Positions 30,594 to 38,790 of a DNA stretch of 42,654 bases are shown one piece after another. The position numbers and the translations under genes were made by a program. This DNA comes from an uncultured Flavobacteriaceae bacterium. GTDB lineage: Bacteria > Bacteroidota > Bacteroidia > Flavobacteriales > Flavobacteriaceae. Location: positions 1 through 42,654 of the forward strand of contig CAJQMK010000029.1 of assembly GCA_905479415.1 (NCBI GenBank). Direction: 5' to 3'. Position 1 is the stretch's first letter. Each line of letters begins with the position of its first letter. A model generated the notes under the pieces. The model was not told the DNA's origin and made no database searches. It saw only the letters and a list, made by a program, of their open reading frames with translations.

Positions 30594-30647
30594 TTAATTA
30601 AAATTAAGTAAACGCCACCAATTAGAATGTGATAATTTTTTAAACAT
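30594..30647 (-). CDS. trpL: trp operon leader peptide MFKKLSHSNWWRLLNFN
   Basis: 17-aa ORF with tandem TGG TGG codons (30620-30615), followed by an AU hairpin and the terminator, upstream of trpE. Confidence 0.85.
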   Translation of the reverse strand: MFKKLSHSNWWRLLNFN

Positions 30648-30651
30648 TATT

Positions 30652-30682
30652 CAAATATATAAACGAAAATTATACATAACAA
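30652..30682 (-). promoter_or_regulatory. trp operon promoter TTG-N20-TATATTTG
   Basis: -7 box at 30652-30659, -33 TTG at 30680-30682 on minus strand. Confidence 0.65.
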
Positions 30683-30721
30683 CAAATATTTAATAATTTT
30701 ATTTTTAAATTAAAATAATAA

Positions 30722-31027
30722 ATGGATTTAGATCAAATAAAATGGGCAAGTGAGTCTGTTGAGACAAATAATATTATTCTCGACGTTAGAACACCAGAAG
30801 AATTTAGTGAAGGTTATATTGCTAATGCTACTAATTTAAACATATACGATGCAAATACATTTATGTCCAAAATTCAATCATATAACAAAGAAAATAGCTA
30901 TTACCTATATTGTAAATCAGGTGCTAGAAGTGCCCAAGCCTGTCAGATAATGAGTCAATTAGGCTTTAATAATGTTTATAATCTTCTTGGCGGTATTACA
31001 AATTGGAAAGGAGAAATTTCAAAATGA
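30722..31027 (+). CDS. Rhodanese-like domain protein
   Basis: ILDVRTPEEFSEGYI, YCKSGARSAQA active-site Cys loop. Confidence 0.92.
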   Translation: MDLDQIKWASESVETNNIILDVRTPEEFSEGYIANATNLNIYDANTFMSKIQSYNKENSYYLYCKSGARSAQACQIMSQLGFNNVYNLLGGITNWKGEISK

Positions 31028-31245
31028 TGTTGCGTTTAAGGTATTTTTTTGAAAGACACGGTTATTCAGTTTGTTCAAGATTAGCTGATTGGTTGGGTAT
31101 GAAGAAAAAAAATGTTAGAATATTTTTTATATACAGTAGTTTTTTCTCACTTGGATTTGGTTTTTTTTTCTATCTGATTCTTGCTTTTTGGTTAAAGATT
31201 AAAGATTTAATTTCTTCTAAAAGATCATCAGTGTTTGATTTGTAA
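31024..31245 (+). CDS. PspC-domain-like small membrane protein
   Basis: 73 aa from ATG 31024; SRLADWLGMKKKNVRIFFIYSSFFSLGFGFFFYLILAFWL. Confidence 0.7.
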   Translation: MMLRLRYFFERHGYSVCSRLADWLGMKKKNVRIFFIYSSFFSLGFGFFFYLILAFWLKIKDLISSKRSSVFDL

Positions 31246-31313
31246 TAAAAAACATTTGAATTATTATTTATTATTTGCATCTTGTTAATTATTCTCACAC
31301 TTAACTAAAACAA

Positions 31314-32846
31314 ATGAAAAAAATATATTTATCCCTTTTGTTAATTTTATCTACTTCACTTTCTTTTTCACAGGAAAAAGGTATTGATCAAAAAATAGAT
31401 GAGGCCTTTGCTCCAATTTCTAATTTTTTTAGTGAAGTTGTTTTCTTTCAAGTTGGAGGATATCCTTTTGTAATATTATTACTGGTAGGTAGTGCGATGT
31501 TCTTCACTTTATATTTTGGATTTCCAAATATCAAGTATTTTTTTACTGCAGTTAATGTTGTTAGAGGAAAATACGACGATCATGATAAAAGTGAATCAAA
31601 CGATTCTGGTGAGGGAGAAGTGTCCCATTTTCAAGCATTAGCTACAGCAGTTTCTGGAACTGTTGGAAATGGAAATATCGCTGGAGTAGCTTTAGCTATT
31701 GCGCTTGGTGGTCCAGGAGCAACTTTTTGGATGATTATTTGTGGTTTACTAGGAATGTCAACAAAATTTGTTGAATGTACATTAGGTGTTCAATACAGAG
31801 ATGTTGGAGAAGACGGAACAGTGTATGGAGGCCCAATGTATTATTTGACAAAAGGACTAAAGGAAAAAGGTTTTGAAAATTTAGGTAAAATCGCGGCCGT
31901 TATTTTTGCAATATGTTGTATTGGAGGTTCTTTTGGTGGTGGAAATGCTGCTCAGTCTAATCAGGCAACTATTGTGGTTAAACAGTTATTAGGTTTTGAA
32001 AGTACAAGCGCCGGAGCTGTTATTGGAATAATTTTAGCAATTGTTGTTGGTGTGATAATTATCGGAGGGATTAAAAGAATTGCTTCAGTTACTGAAAAAG
32101 TAGTTCCATTTATGGCCCTTCTTTATTTATTTGCTTGTTTGTATATAATATTATCAAATTTCACATTTGTTGATGATGCAATTAGCTTGATTATATCAGA
32201 GGCGTTTAATCCTACTGCAATGGGAGTAGGTGGTGTTATTGGAGTTCTTATGGTTGGTTTTAAAAGAGCTGCATTTTCAAATGAGGCTGGAGCAGGTTCT
32301 GCTTCAATTGCACACTCTGCTGTAAAGACAAAGTATTCAGCTAGTGAAGGATTGGTAGCGCTTTTAGAACCTTTTATAGATACTGTAGTTATTTGCACAA
32401 TGACCGCTCTTGTTATAATAATTTTCAATTTTGGTGGATACTTTGAATATGGAGGTGATGGTTTAGGAACTGTAATGATTGATGGTGTTCCATATGAGGG
32501 TGCAGGAATAACATCTCAAGCCTTTGCCCAGTACATTCCATTTTCTGACGTGTTCTTGACAATTGCGGTAGTATTATTTGCTGTTTCAACTATGATTTCT
32601 TGGTCATATTATGGTTTACAGTCTTGGAAATTTTTATTTGGAAGAGGAAAAGCAGCTGATTTAACTTATAAATTATTATTTTGTTTATTTATTGTTATTG
32701 GTGCAGCTGCAAGTATGAATTCAATATGGGCATTTTCTGATGCAATGATTTTTGCTATGGTATTTCCAAATATGATTGGACTATACTTTTTATTTCCTGT
32801 TGTTAAGGAACAACTTAATAAATATTTGAAAGTTATTAAACAGTAG
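31314..32846 (+). CDS. Sodium:alanine symporter (AGCS) family protein
   Basis: SHFQALATAVSGTVGNGNIAGVALAI, FSNEAGAGSASIAHSA. Confidence 0.94.
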   Translation: MKKIYLSLLLILSTSLSFSQEKGIDQKIDEAFAPISNFFSEVVFFQVGGYPFVILLLVGSAMFFTLYFGFPNIKYFFTAVNVVRGKYDDHDKSESNDSGEGEVSHFQALATAVSGTVGNGNIAGVALAIALGGPGATFWMIICGLLGMSTKFVECTLGVQYRDVGEDGTVYGGPMYYLTKGLKEKGFENLGKIAAVIFAICCIGGSFGGGNAAQSNQATIVVKQLLGFESTSAGAVIGIILAIVVGVIIIGGIKRIASVTEKVVPFMALLYLFACLYIILSNFTFVDDAISLIISEAFNPTAMGVGGVIGVLMVGFKRAAFSNEAGAGSASIAHSAVKTKYSASEGLVALLEPFIDTVVICTMTALVIIIFNFGGYFEYGGDGLGTVMIDGVPYEGAGITSQAFAQYIPFSDVFLTIAVVLFAVSTMISWSYYGLQSWKFLFGRGKAADLTYKLLFCLFIVIGAAASMNSIWAFSDAMIFAMVFPNMIGLYFLFPVVKEQLNKYLKVIKQ

Positions 32847-32929
32847 ATTTTATTTATGTTATAATCATAAATTACCTTAATTTTGGCATTAATATTGTTA
32901 ATACGTTATTAGAATATTTCAATTAATTT

Positions 32930-34069
32930 ATGGATTTTAATTTAGACCCAAATAACAGTTTAGTAGCTGAATCTGCTAAATCTTTTGCAAACAAGTTTAT
33001 CAAACCCAATGTGATGGAATGGGATGAGTCTCAATATTTTCCAAAACATTTGTTTAAACAAGCGGGAGAGTTTGGCTTTATGGGTATACTAGTTCCTGAA
33101 TCACTTGGAGGTTCTGGTCTTGGTTATCACGAATATGTTTCTATAATTGAAGAAATTTCTAAAGTTGATCCGTCGATTGGACTCTCAGTTGCTGCTCACA
33201 ATTCATTATGTACAAACCATATCCTTCTTTTTGGAACCGATTTACAAAAAAAGAAATGGATACCTAAGTTAGCTTCAGGACGTCATCTTGGTGCTTGGGG
33301 TTTGACAGAAAATAATTCCGGTTCAGACGCTAGTGGTATGTCTTCAACAGCAATTAAAGATGGTGAAAATTGGGTTTTAAATGGAACGAAAAATTTTATT
33401 ACTCACGGAATTTCTGGAGATATTGCAGTTGCAATTTTTAGAACTGGAGAAAAAGGTCAAAAAAGAAATGCTACAGCTTTTGTTATTGAAAGAGGAACAA
33501 AAGGATTTGGTTCTGGAAAAAAAGAAAATAAGCTTGGTATGAGAGCTTCTGAAACTGCAGAAATGATATTTGACAATTGTATTATTAGTGACGATAATAG
33601 ATTAGGCGAAGTTGGAGAAGGATTTATTCAGTCTATGAAAATACTAGATGGTGGGAGAATATCTATTGCAGCACTTTCTCTTGGAATTGCGAAAGGTGCT
33701 TTTAATGCGGCTCTTAAATATTCTAAAGAACGTGTACAATTTGGAAAACCTATTAGTTCTTTTCAGGGAATTTCATTTAAATTAGCTGAAATGGCTACTG
33801 AAATCGAGGCTTCTGAACTATTGATACATAAGGCATCATTTGAAAAAAACAATAATAGACCGATGACAAAATTAAGTGCTATGTGTAAAATGTATGCATC
33901 TGAAGTTTGTGTCAGGGTTGCAAATGAGTCTGTTCAAATCCATGGTGGATATGGTTATATAAAAGAATTTCCAGTTGAAAAATTTTACAGAGATTCAAAA
34001 CTTTGTACAATAGGAGAGGGAACTACAGAAATTCAAAAATTAGTTATCTCAAGAAATATTTTAAAATAA
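32930..34069 (+). CDS. Acyl-CoA dehydrogenase
   Basis: WGLTENNSGSDASGMSSTA, ERVQFGKPISSFQ, QIHGGYGYIKEFPVEKFYRD. Confidence 0.95.
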   Translation: MDFNLDPNNSLVAESAKSFANKFIKPNVMEWDESQYFPKHLFKQAGEFGFMGILVPESLGGSGLGYHEYVSIIEEISKVDPSIGLSVAAHNSLCTNHILLFGTDLQKKKWIPKLASGRHLGAWGLTENNSGSDASGMSSTAIKDGENWVLNGTKNFITHGISGDIAVAIFRTGEKGQKRNATAFVIERGTKGFGSGKKENKLGMRASETAEMIFDNCIISDDNRLGEVGEGFIQSMKILDGGRISIAALSLGIAKGAFNAALKYSKERVQFGKPISSFQGISFKLAEMATEIEASELLIHKASFEKNNNRPMTKLSAMCKMYASEVCVRVANESVQIHGGYGYIKEFPVEKFYRDSKLCTIGEGTTEIQKLVISRNILK

Positions 34070-34094
34070 TTTCCCAGTAAATAAAAAATGTTTT

Positions 34095-34102
34095 TATATT
34101 TG
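34095..34102 (+). promoter_or_regulatory. -7 box (TATATTTG) for rpsU
   Basis: TAnnTTTG 19 nt before rpsU ATG. Confidence 0.5.
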
Positions 34103-34121
34103 CTGCCTAGAAAAAATATAT

Positions 34122-34316
34122 ATGTTAATTATTCCAGTTAAAGAAGGTGAAAATATCGATAGAGCTTTAAAGAGATTTAAACGTAAATTCGATAGAACAG
34201 GAGCTATGAAAAGTTTAAGATCTAGACAAGCTTTTATTAAGCCTTCAGTAAGAAATAGAGACAAGATCAAAAAAGCCTCTTATGTACAAGGCTTAAGAGA
34301 TCTTGAAAATATTTAA
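34122..34316 (+). CDS. rpsU: 30S ribosomal protein S21
   Basis: 64 aa, EGENIDRALKRFKRKFDRTGAMKSLRSRQ. Confidence 0.96.
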   Translation: MLIIPVKEGENIDRALKRFKRKFDRTGAMKSLRSRQAFIKPSVRNRDKIKKASYVQGLRDLENI

Positions 34317-34367
34317 TCTTTCCAACTTTTTTGCTTTAATTGCCTAACTTTACGTTAAGTAAGTTAG

Positions 34368-35249
34368 ATGTATTTACCAAACTTTTTTGATTACTTATCT
34401 AAAGAGAAAAACTTCTCTAGAAACACTGTTATAGCTTATAGAAAAGATCTTGAAACATTTAAATTGTTCTGCCTAGATCATTATGAAATTAGTAATATCT
34501 CAAAAGTAAGCTACCCGATTATAAGAGATTGGATTATTAACCTTTCTGAAAAAAATCTTTCTCCCTTAACTATTAATCGAAAAATATCCTCTTTAAATAA
34601 ATACTATGATTTTTTGTTGAAAACTCAAGTGAATAAAGTTTCTCCTCTTAAAAATCATAAAAGATTAAAAGTCCAAAAAAAGTTAATAATTCCATTTTCT
34701 GAGGATGAAGTTTTTAAAGTTATTGATGTTTTTAGCAATGATTTTGAGGGAAAAAGAAATTTATTAATTGTAGATACTCTATACTCTACAGGCATTAGAA
34801 GAGACGAACTTATAAACATCAAATTAAATGATGTTTTTTTGAGTGAGAATTTAATCAAAGTATTAGGTAAAAGAAATAAAGAAAGATTAGTGCCAGTCCT
34901 TGGCAATTTAAATAAACGAATAAAAGATTATTTAAGTCTTCGTAAGGAAGTTAGTTTAAGTAGTTCTTATCTTTTTATAACAAATAAAGGAAAATCGATT
35001 GGCCCTTCTTTGGTTTATCGAGTTGTGAAAAAATATTTTTCAAAAGTTTCGACAAAGGTAAAAACTAGTCCACATGTCTTAAGGCATTCCTTTGCAACTC
35101 ATATGTTAAATAATGGTGCTGATATAAATAGTATAAAAGAAATAATGGGGCATTCAAGCCTTGCGTCTACTCAAATTTATACTAAAATTAAGCTTCCAAA
35201 AATTATAAATGACTATAAGAAAAATCATCCAAGAGAAAGAAAAAAGTAA
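34368..35249 (+). CDS. xerC: Tyrosine recombinase, XerC/XerD-like
   Basis: YSTGIRRDEL, HVLRHSFATHMLNNGADI, MGHSSLASTQIYT catalytic motifs. Confidence 0.88.
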   Translation: MYLPNFFDYLSKEKNFSRNTVIAYRKDLETFKLFCLDHYEISNISKVSYPIIRDWIINLSEKNLSPLTINRKISSLNKYYDFLLKTQVNKVSPLKNHKRLKVQKKLIIPFSEDEVFKVIDVFSNDFEGKRNLLIVDTLYSTGIRRDELINIKLNDVFLSENLIKVLGKRNKERLVPVLGNLNKRIKDYLSLRKEVSLSSSYLFITNKGKSIGPSLVYRVVKKYFSKVSTKVKTSPHVLRHSFATHMLNNGADINSIKEIMGHSSLASTQIYTKIKLPKIINDYKKNHPRERKK

Positions 35250-35285
35250 TCATTTTATTTTTTTTTAAAAATTAGTATTTTTCTT

Positions 35286-35316
35286 TTGATTCAAAAAAAA
35301 TAAATCAATACATTTG
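35286..35316 (+). promoter_or_regulatory. Promoter of tRNA cluster, TTG-N20-TACATTTG
   Basis: TTG at 35286-35288, -7 box at 35309-35316. Confidence 0.65.
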
Positions 35317-35335
35317 CGATCCATTAATTGGAAAA

Positions 35336-35409
35336 GCCGATGTAGCTCAGCTGGCTAGAGCAGCTGATTTGTAATCAGCAGGTCGTGGGTTCGAGTCCCT
35401 CCATCGGCT
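35336..35409 (+). tRNA. tRNA-Thr(TGT)
   Basis: GCCGATG/CATCGGC acceptor, anticodon loop TTTGTAA. Confidence 0.95.
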
Positions 35410-35428
35410 CTTAGTTCTTTAAAATAAT

Positions 35429-35510
35429 GGGGAGATACTCAAGCGGCCAACGAGGGCAGACTGTAAATCTGCTGTTTTTAACTTCGCAGGTTCGAATCCT
35501 GCTCTCCCCA
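35429..35510 (+). tRNA. tRNA-Tyr(GTA)
   Basis: GGGGAGA/TCTCCCC acceptor, long variable arm, anticodon GTA. Confidence 0.95.
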
Positions 35511-35522
35511 CTAATTATTTAA

Positions 35523-35595
35523 GCGAGAGTAGCTCAGTTGGTAGAGCGTCAGCCTTCCAAGCTGAATGTCGCCGGTTCGAACCCGGTCTCTCGCT
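35523..35595 (+). tRNA. tRNA-Gly(TCC)
   Basis: GCGAGAG/CTCTCGC acceptor, anticodon loop CTTCCAA. Confidence 0.95.
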
Positions 35596-35606
35596 CAAAT
35601 TTTTCT

Positions 35607-35678
35607 GCCGGTGTAGCTCAGGGGTAGAGCGTTTCCTTGGTAAGGAAGAGGTCACGAGTTCAAATCTCGTCATTGGCT
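35607..35678 (+). tRNA. tRNA-Thr(GGT)
   Basis: GCCGGTG/CATTGGC acceptor (two G-U), anticodon loop TTGGTAA. Confidence 0.93.
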
Positions 35679-35712
35679 CTTCAAAAATTTATTAAAATAA
35701 AATTCTTTAAAC

Positions 35713-35736
35713 AAACTGCTTACAATAGCAGTTTTA
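35713..35736 (+). terminator. Probable terminator of tRNA cluster
   Basis: AAACTGCT-TACAAT-AGCAGTTTT hairpin with short T-run. Confidence 0.55.
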
Positions 35737-35794
35737 GCTAAATGTTTAAATTATTATATATTTAATATTCTAAATTAATACTCAAAATTTTATC

Positions 35795-38518
35795 ATGAAA
35801 TTATTTTTTAAATCTTCAATTCTATCGCTTTTATTTCTTGCAATAACTCAATTAAGTTCAGCTCAAATCAAAAAAACAGCTTCTGTTGAGGGTATAACGG
35901 AATATGTATTAGATAACGGATTAAAAGTACTTTTGTTTCCAGACAATTCCTCGCAGACCATTACTGTAAATATTACTTATTTAGTTGGCTCTCGACATGA
36001 AGGATATGGTGAAAAAGGTATGGCTCATTTGCTAGAACACCTTGTGTTTAAAGGTACGCCAACTCATAAAGATATTCCTAATGAATTGACAGAACGTGGT
36101 GCACGTGCTAATGGAACTACTTGGTATGACCGTACCAATTATTATGAAACATTTAATGCGACAGAGGATAATTTGGAATGGGCATTAGGTTTAGAGTCTG
36201 ATAGAATGATGAATTCTTATATAGCAAAAAAGGATCTTGAGTCAGAATTTAGTGTGGTACGTAACGAATTTGAAAGCGGAGAAAATTCACCTTCTAGAAC
36301 ATTATCTCAAAAAGTAATACGTGCAGCTTATATGTGGCATAATTACGGAAATTCAACAATTGGAAACCGTTCTGACATCGAGCGTGTGCCAATTGCAAAT
36401 TTGAAAGCATTTTATAAAAAATATTACCGACCTGACAATGCTGTATTAATGATTACAGGAAAGATTGATGACAAAAGAACCTTGGAATTAGTTGGAAAAT
36501 ATTTTGGACCCCTAAAGAATCCATCAATAAAGTTAACTGAAATGCCAACTGTGGAGCCAGCTCAAGATGGTGAAAAACGAGTTGAATTAAATCGAGTTGG
36601 TGATTTACAATTGTTAATGGCGTTATACCATTCTCCTGCAGGATCAGATGCAGATTATTCAGCTTTAACATTGGCTCAAAACGTTTTAAACGATGCGCCG
36701 TCCGGAAGACTTTATAAAGCTTTGGTGGAAACACAAATGGCTTCAAGTGTGTATGCATCGAATCCATTTACTAAAGAACCAGGTTATATTAATTTTAATG
36801 TGAGTGTTCCATCTGAAAAATCACTACCTAATGCTGAGAAAACTTTATTAAGTGTGTTGGATGATTTAAAAGATAATCCAATTACGTCAGATGAGTTGAA
36901 GCGTGCTCGATCAAATATCATGAAGCAATTAGATCAACTTAGTAGAAATTCTGGATATATGGGAACTTATATGAGTGAATTTATCGGGGCAGGGGACTGG
37001 CGTTTGGCATTTATTCACCGGGATCGGATTGAAAATACAACAGTTGAGGAAGTTAATGCTGCAGTTCAGAAATATTTTATTCCTACTAACCGTACAATTG
37101 GAAATTTTATTCCAACAGATAAGCCAGAACGTGTTGAGATTTTACATACAGAAGGATTGGCTGAAATGGTAGCAAACTATAAAGGTAAAGAGGCTATGGA
37201 CGTTGGTGAAGATTTCGATGTTAACTATGATAATATTCAAAATCGTTTGGATAGCGGAGTTTTACCAAAATCTGGTATTGAATATGGATTTATAAGTAAA
37301 GCGAATCGTGGCGAAACAGTAAACGTATCTTTTGTGATGAGATCGGGAAATGTAGATGACTATATGAACAAGGGAATGACAGCTGGATTCGTGGCAAACT
37401 TGCTTAATAAAGGAACGCAATCAAGGTCACGTCAAGACATTGAAGATGAGTTGAGTGCTATTAGTTCGTCTGTTGGTTTTAGCGGAACTAATGGTGGGGT
37501 TTATGTTAATGTTTCATCTACCAAAGAACATTTGCCTGCTGCTCTTGAAATTATGACAGACATGCTTAAAAATCCAAAATTTGAATTTAGTGAATTGGAT
37601 AAAATTAAAACACAACGTTTGGCTGGCTTGGAAAGCAGTGCTTCTGATCCTCAATTTGTAGCGGTTCAACGTATGCGTGAAATTAATCAGTTTTACTCTA
37701 AAGGTCATCCTAATTACAGTCCTAATATTGATGAACAAATTGCAATGATTAATGAGGTAAGTATTGAGAGTATTCAATCTTTTTATGATGAGTATTATGG
37801 TGTTACGAATAAAGCTTCTTTAGTAGCTATTGGAAGTATGGATGTTGATATGGTTAAAACTTATTTTGAGGATAATTTTTCCGATTTTAAATCTGACAAA
37901 CCATTTTCAGTAATTGAAAATCCATTTAAACAAAATATTGCTGCTAACGAAAACATTATTACACCCGATAAGAAAAATGCTTTTACAGTAGGTATGTTAT
38001 CTGCTAAAACAACTGAGACTGGAAAGGATAATGCTGCACTTCAAGTAGCGGGAATTATTTTTGGTGGTGGGTTTTTGAACTCCAGAGTTGCTACTCGTTT
38101 AAGACAGCAAGATGGTGTGAGTTATGGTGCTGGTGCTCAGGTTAGTATTGATAGTGATCCAGATGATAAAAACTCGGCTTTGATCATTTATGCTATTTAT
38201 GCGCCTATGAACGCTGAGAAGGTTCAGATTGGGTTCAAAGAAGAGTTAGAGCGTTTTATTACAGATGGTATAACTCAAGAAGAATTGGATAGTGCTATAA
38301 AAGGTTGGGTTCAAGGACAGACAGTTTCAAGGGCTAAAGATAATGAGTTGTCATCATTGATTAATAACAACCTTTATTTTGAAAGAGATATGGCTTTTTA
38401 CGCCGCGCTTGAATCTCAAGTTAGTTCGTTAACAGTAGAAAAAGTAAATGCTGTTATTAAAAAGTATTTTAAATCACTTGATCAATGGACGGTGGTAAAT
38501 GGAGGAGATTTTCAATAG
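35795..38518 (+). CDS. M16 family zinc metallopeptidase (two-module, secreted)
   Basis: Signal peptide, HLLEHLVFKG (HxxEH), LRQQDGVSYGAG. Confidence 0.95.
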   Translation: MKLFFKSSILSLLFLAITQLSSAQIKKTASVEGITEYVLDNGLKVLLFPDNSSQTITVNITYLVGSRHEGYGEKGMAHLLEHLVFKGTPTHKDIPNELTERGARANGTTWYDRTNYYETFNATEDNLEWALGLESDRMMNSYIAKKDLESEFSVVRNEFESGENSPSRTLSQKVIRAAYMWHNYGNSTIGNRSDIERVPIANLKAFYKKYYRPDNAVLMITGKIDDKRTLELVGKYFGPLKNPSIKLTEMPTVEPAQDGEKRVELNRVGDLQLLMALYHSPAGSDADYSALTLAQNVLNDAPSGRLYKALVETQMASSVYASNPFTKEPGYINFNVSVPSEKSLPNAEKTLLSVLDDLKDNPITSDELKRARSNIMKQLDQLSRNSGYMGTYMSEFIGAGDWRLAFIHRDRIENTTVEEVNAAVQKYFIPTNRTIGNFIPTDKPERVEILHTEGLAEMVANYKGKEAMDVGEDFDVNYDNIQNRLDSGVLPKSGIEYGFISKANRGETVNVSFVMRSGNVDDYMNKGMTAGFVANLLNKGTQSRSRQDIEDELSAISSSVGFSGTNGGVYVNVSSTKEHLPAALEIMTDMLKNPKFEFSELDKIKTQRLAGLESSASDPQFVAVQRMREINQFYSKGHPNYSPNIDEQIAMINEVSIESIQSFYDEYYGVTNKASLVAIGSMDVDMVKTYFEDNFSDFKSDKPFSVIENPFKQNIAANENIITPDKKNAFTVGMLSAKTTETGKDNAALQVAGIIFGGGFLNSRVATRLRQQDGVSYGAGAQVSIDSDPDDKNSALIIYAIYAPMNAEKVQIGFKEELERFITDGITQEELDSAIKGWVQGQTVSRAKDNELSSLINNNLYFERDMAFYAALESQVSSLTVEKVNAVIKKYFKSLDQWTVVNGGDFQ

Positions 38519-38549
38519 ATAGCTATATGTGAATATAATTATTTAAACA

Positions 38550-38681
38550 ATGATAAATTGGCATAAAAAGCAAGTAGAAAGAACTTTAAAAAGCTGGGGA
38601 TTTTCAAATTACCAGGCTTATTGGATTTCTTTTATAAAAGGGTTGATAATTGGCGGATTAATTGTGTATTTTTTTATTTAA
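38550..38681 (+). CDS. 43-aa single-TM small protein MINWHKKQVERTLKSWGFSNYQAYWISFIKGLIIGGLIVYFFI
   Basis: ATG to TAA ORF in the gap after M16; amphipathic N-terminus then hydrophobic C-terminus; not in ORF track. Confidence 0.5.
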   Translation: MINWHKKQVERTLKSWGFSNYQAYWISFIKGLIIGGLIVYFFI

Positions 38682-38749
38682 AATAAAAACCTTTTATTCC
38701 AATTATAAATTATACATTCGCAACGTTGATTTCCCAATCAACATGTATT

Positions 38750-38790
38750 AAAAGTTCAAGAGTTTTATGGTCATTATTCTTGAGCTTTTT
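38750..38790. terminator. Long imperfect hairpin near the helicase 3' end
   Basis: AAAAGTTCAAGA ... TCTTGAGCTTTT, 12-bp stem with one G-U or A-C pair. Confidence 0.6.

Noticed and set aside
34368-35678. Tyrosine recombinase next to four tRNAs, looking like an integrative element
   Set aside because: The recombinase is a ~290-aa Xer-type housekeeping protein next to rpsU; no phage, conjugation or att repeat signatures seen
36453-37777. Short ORFs within the M16 gene on both strands (36453-36767, 36975-37172, 37514-37777)
   Set aside because: All nested in the strongly supported M16 coding sequence
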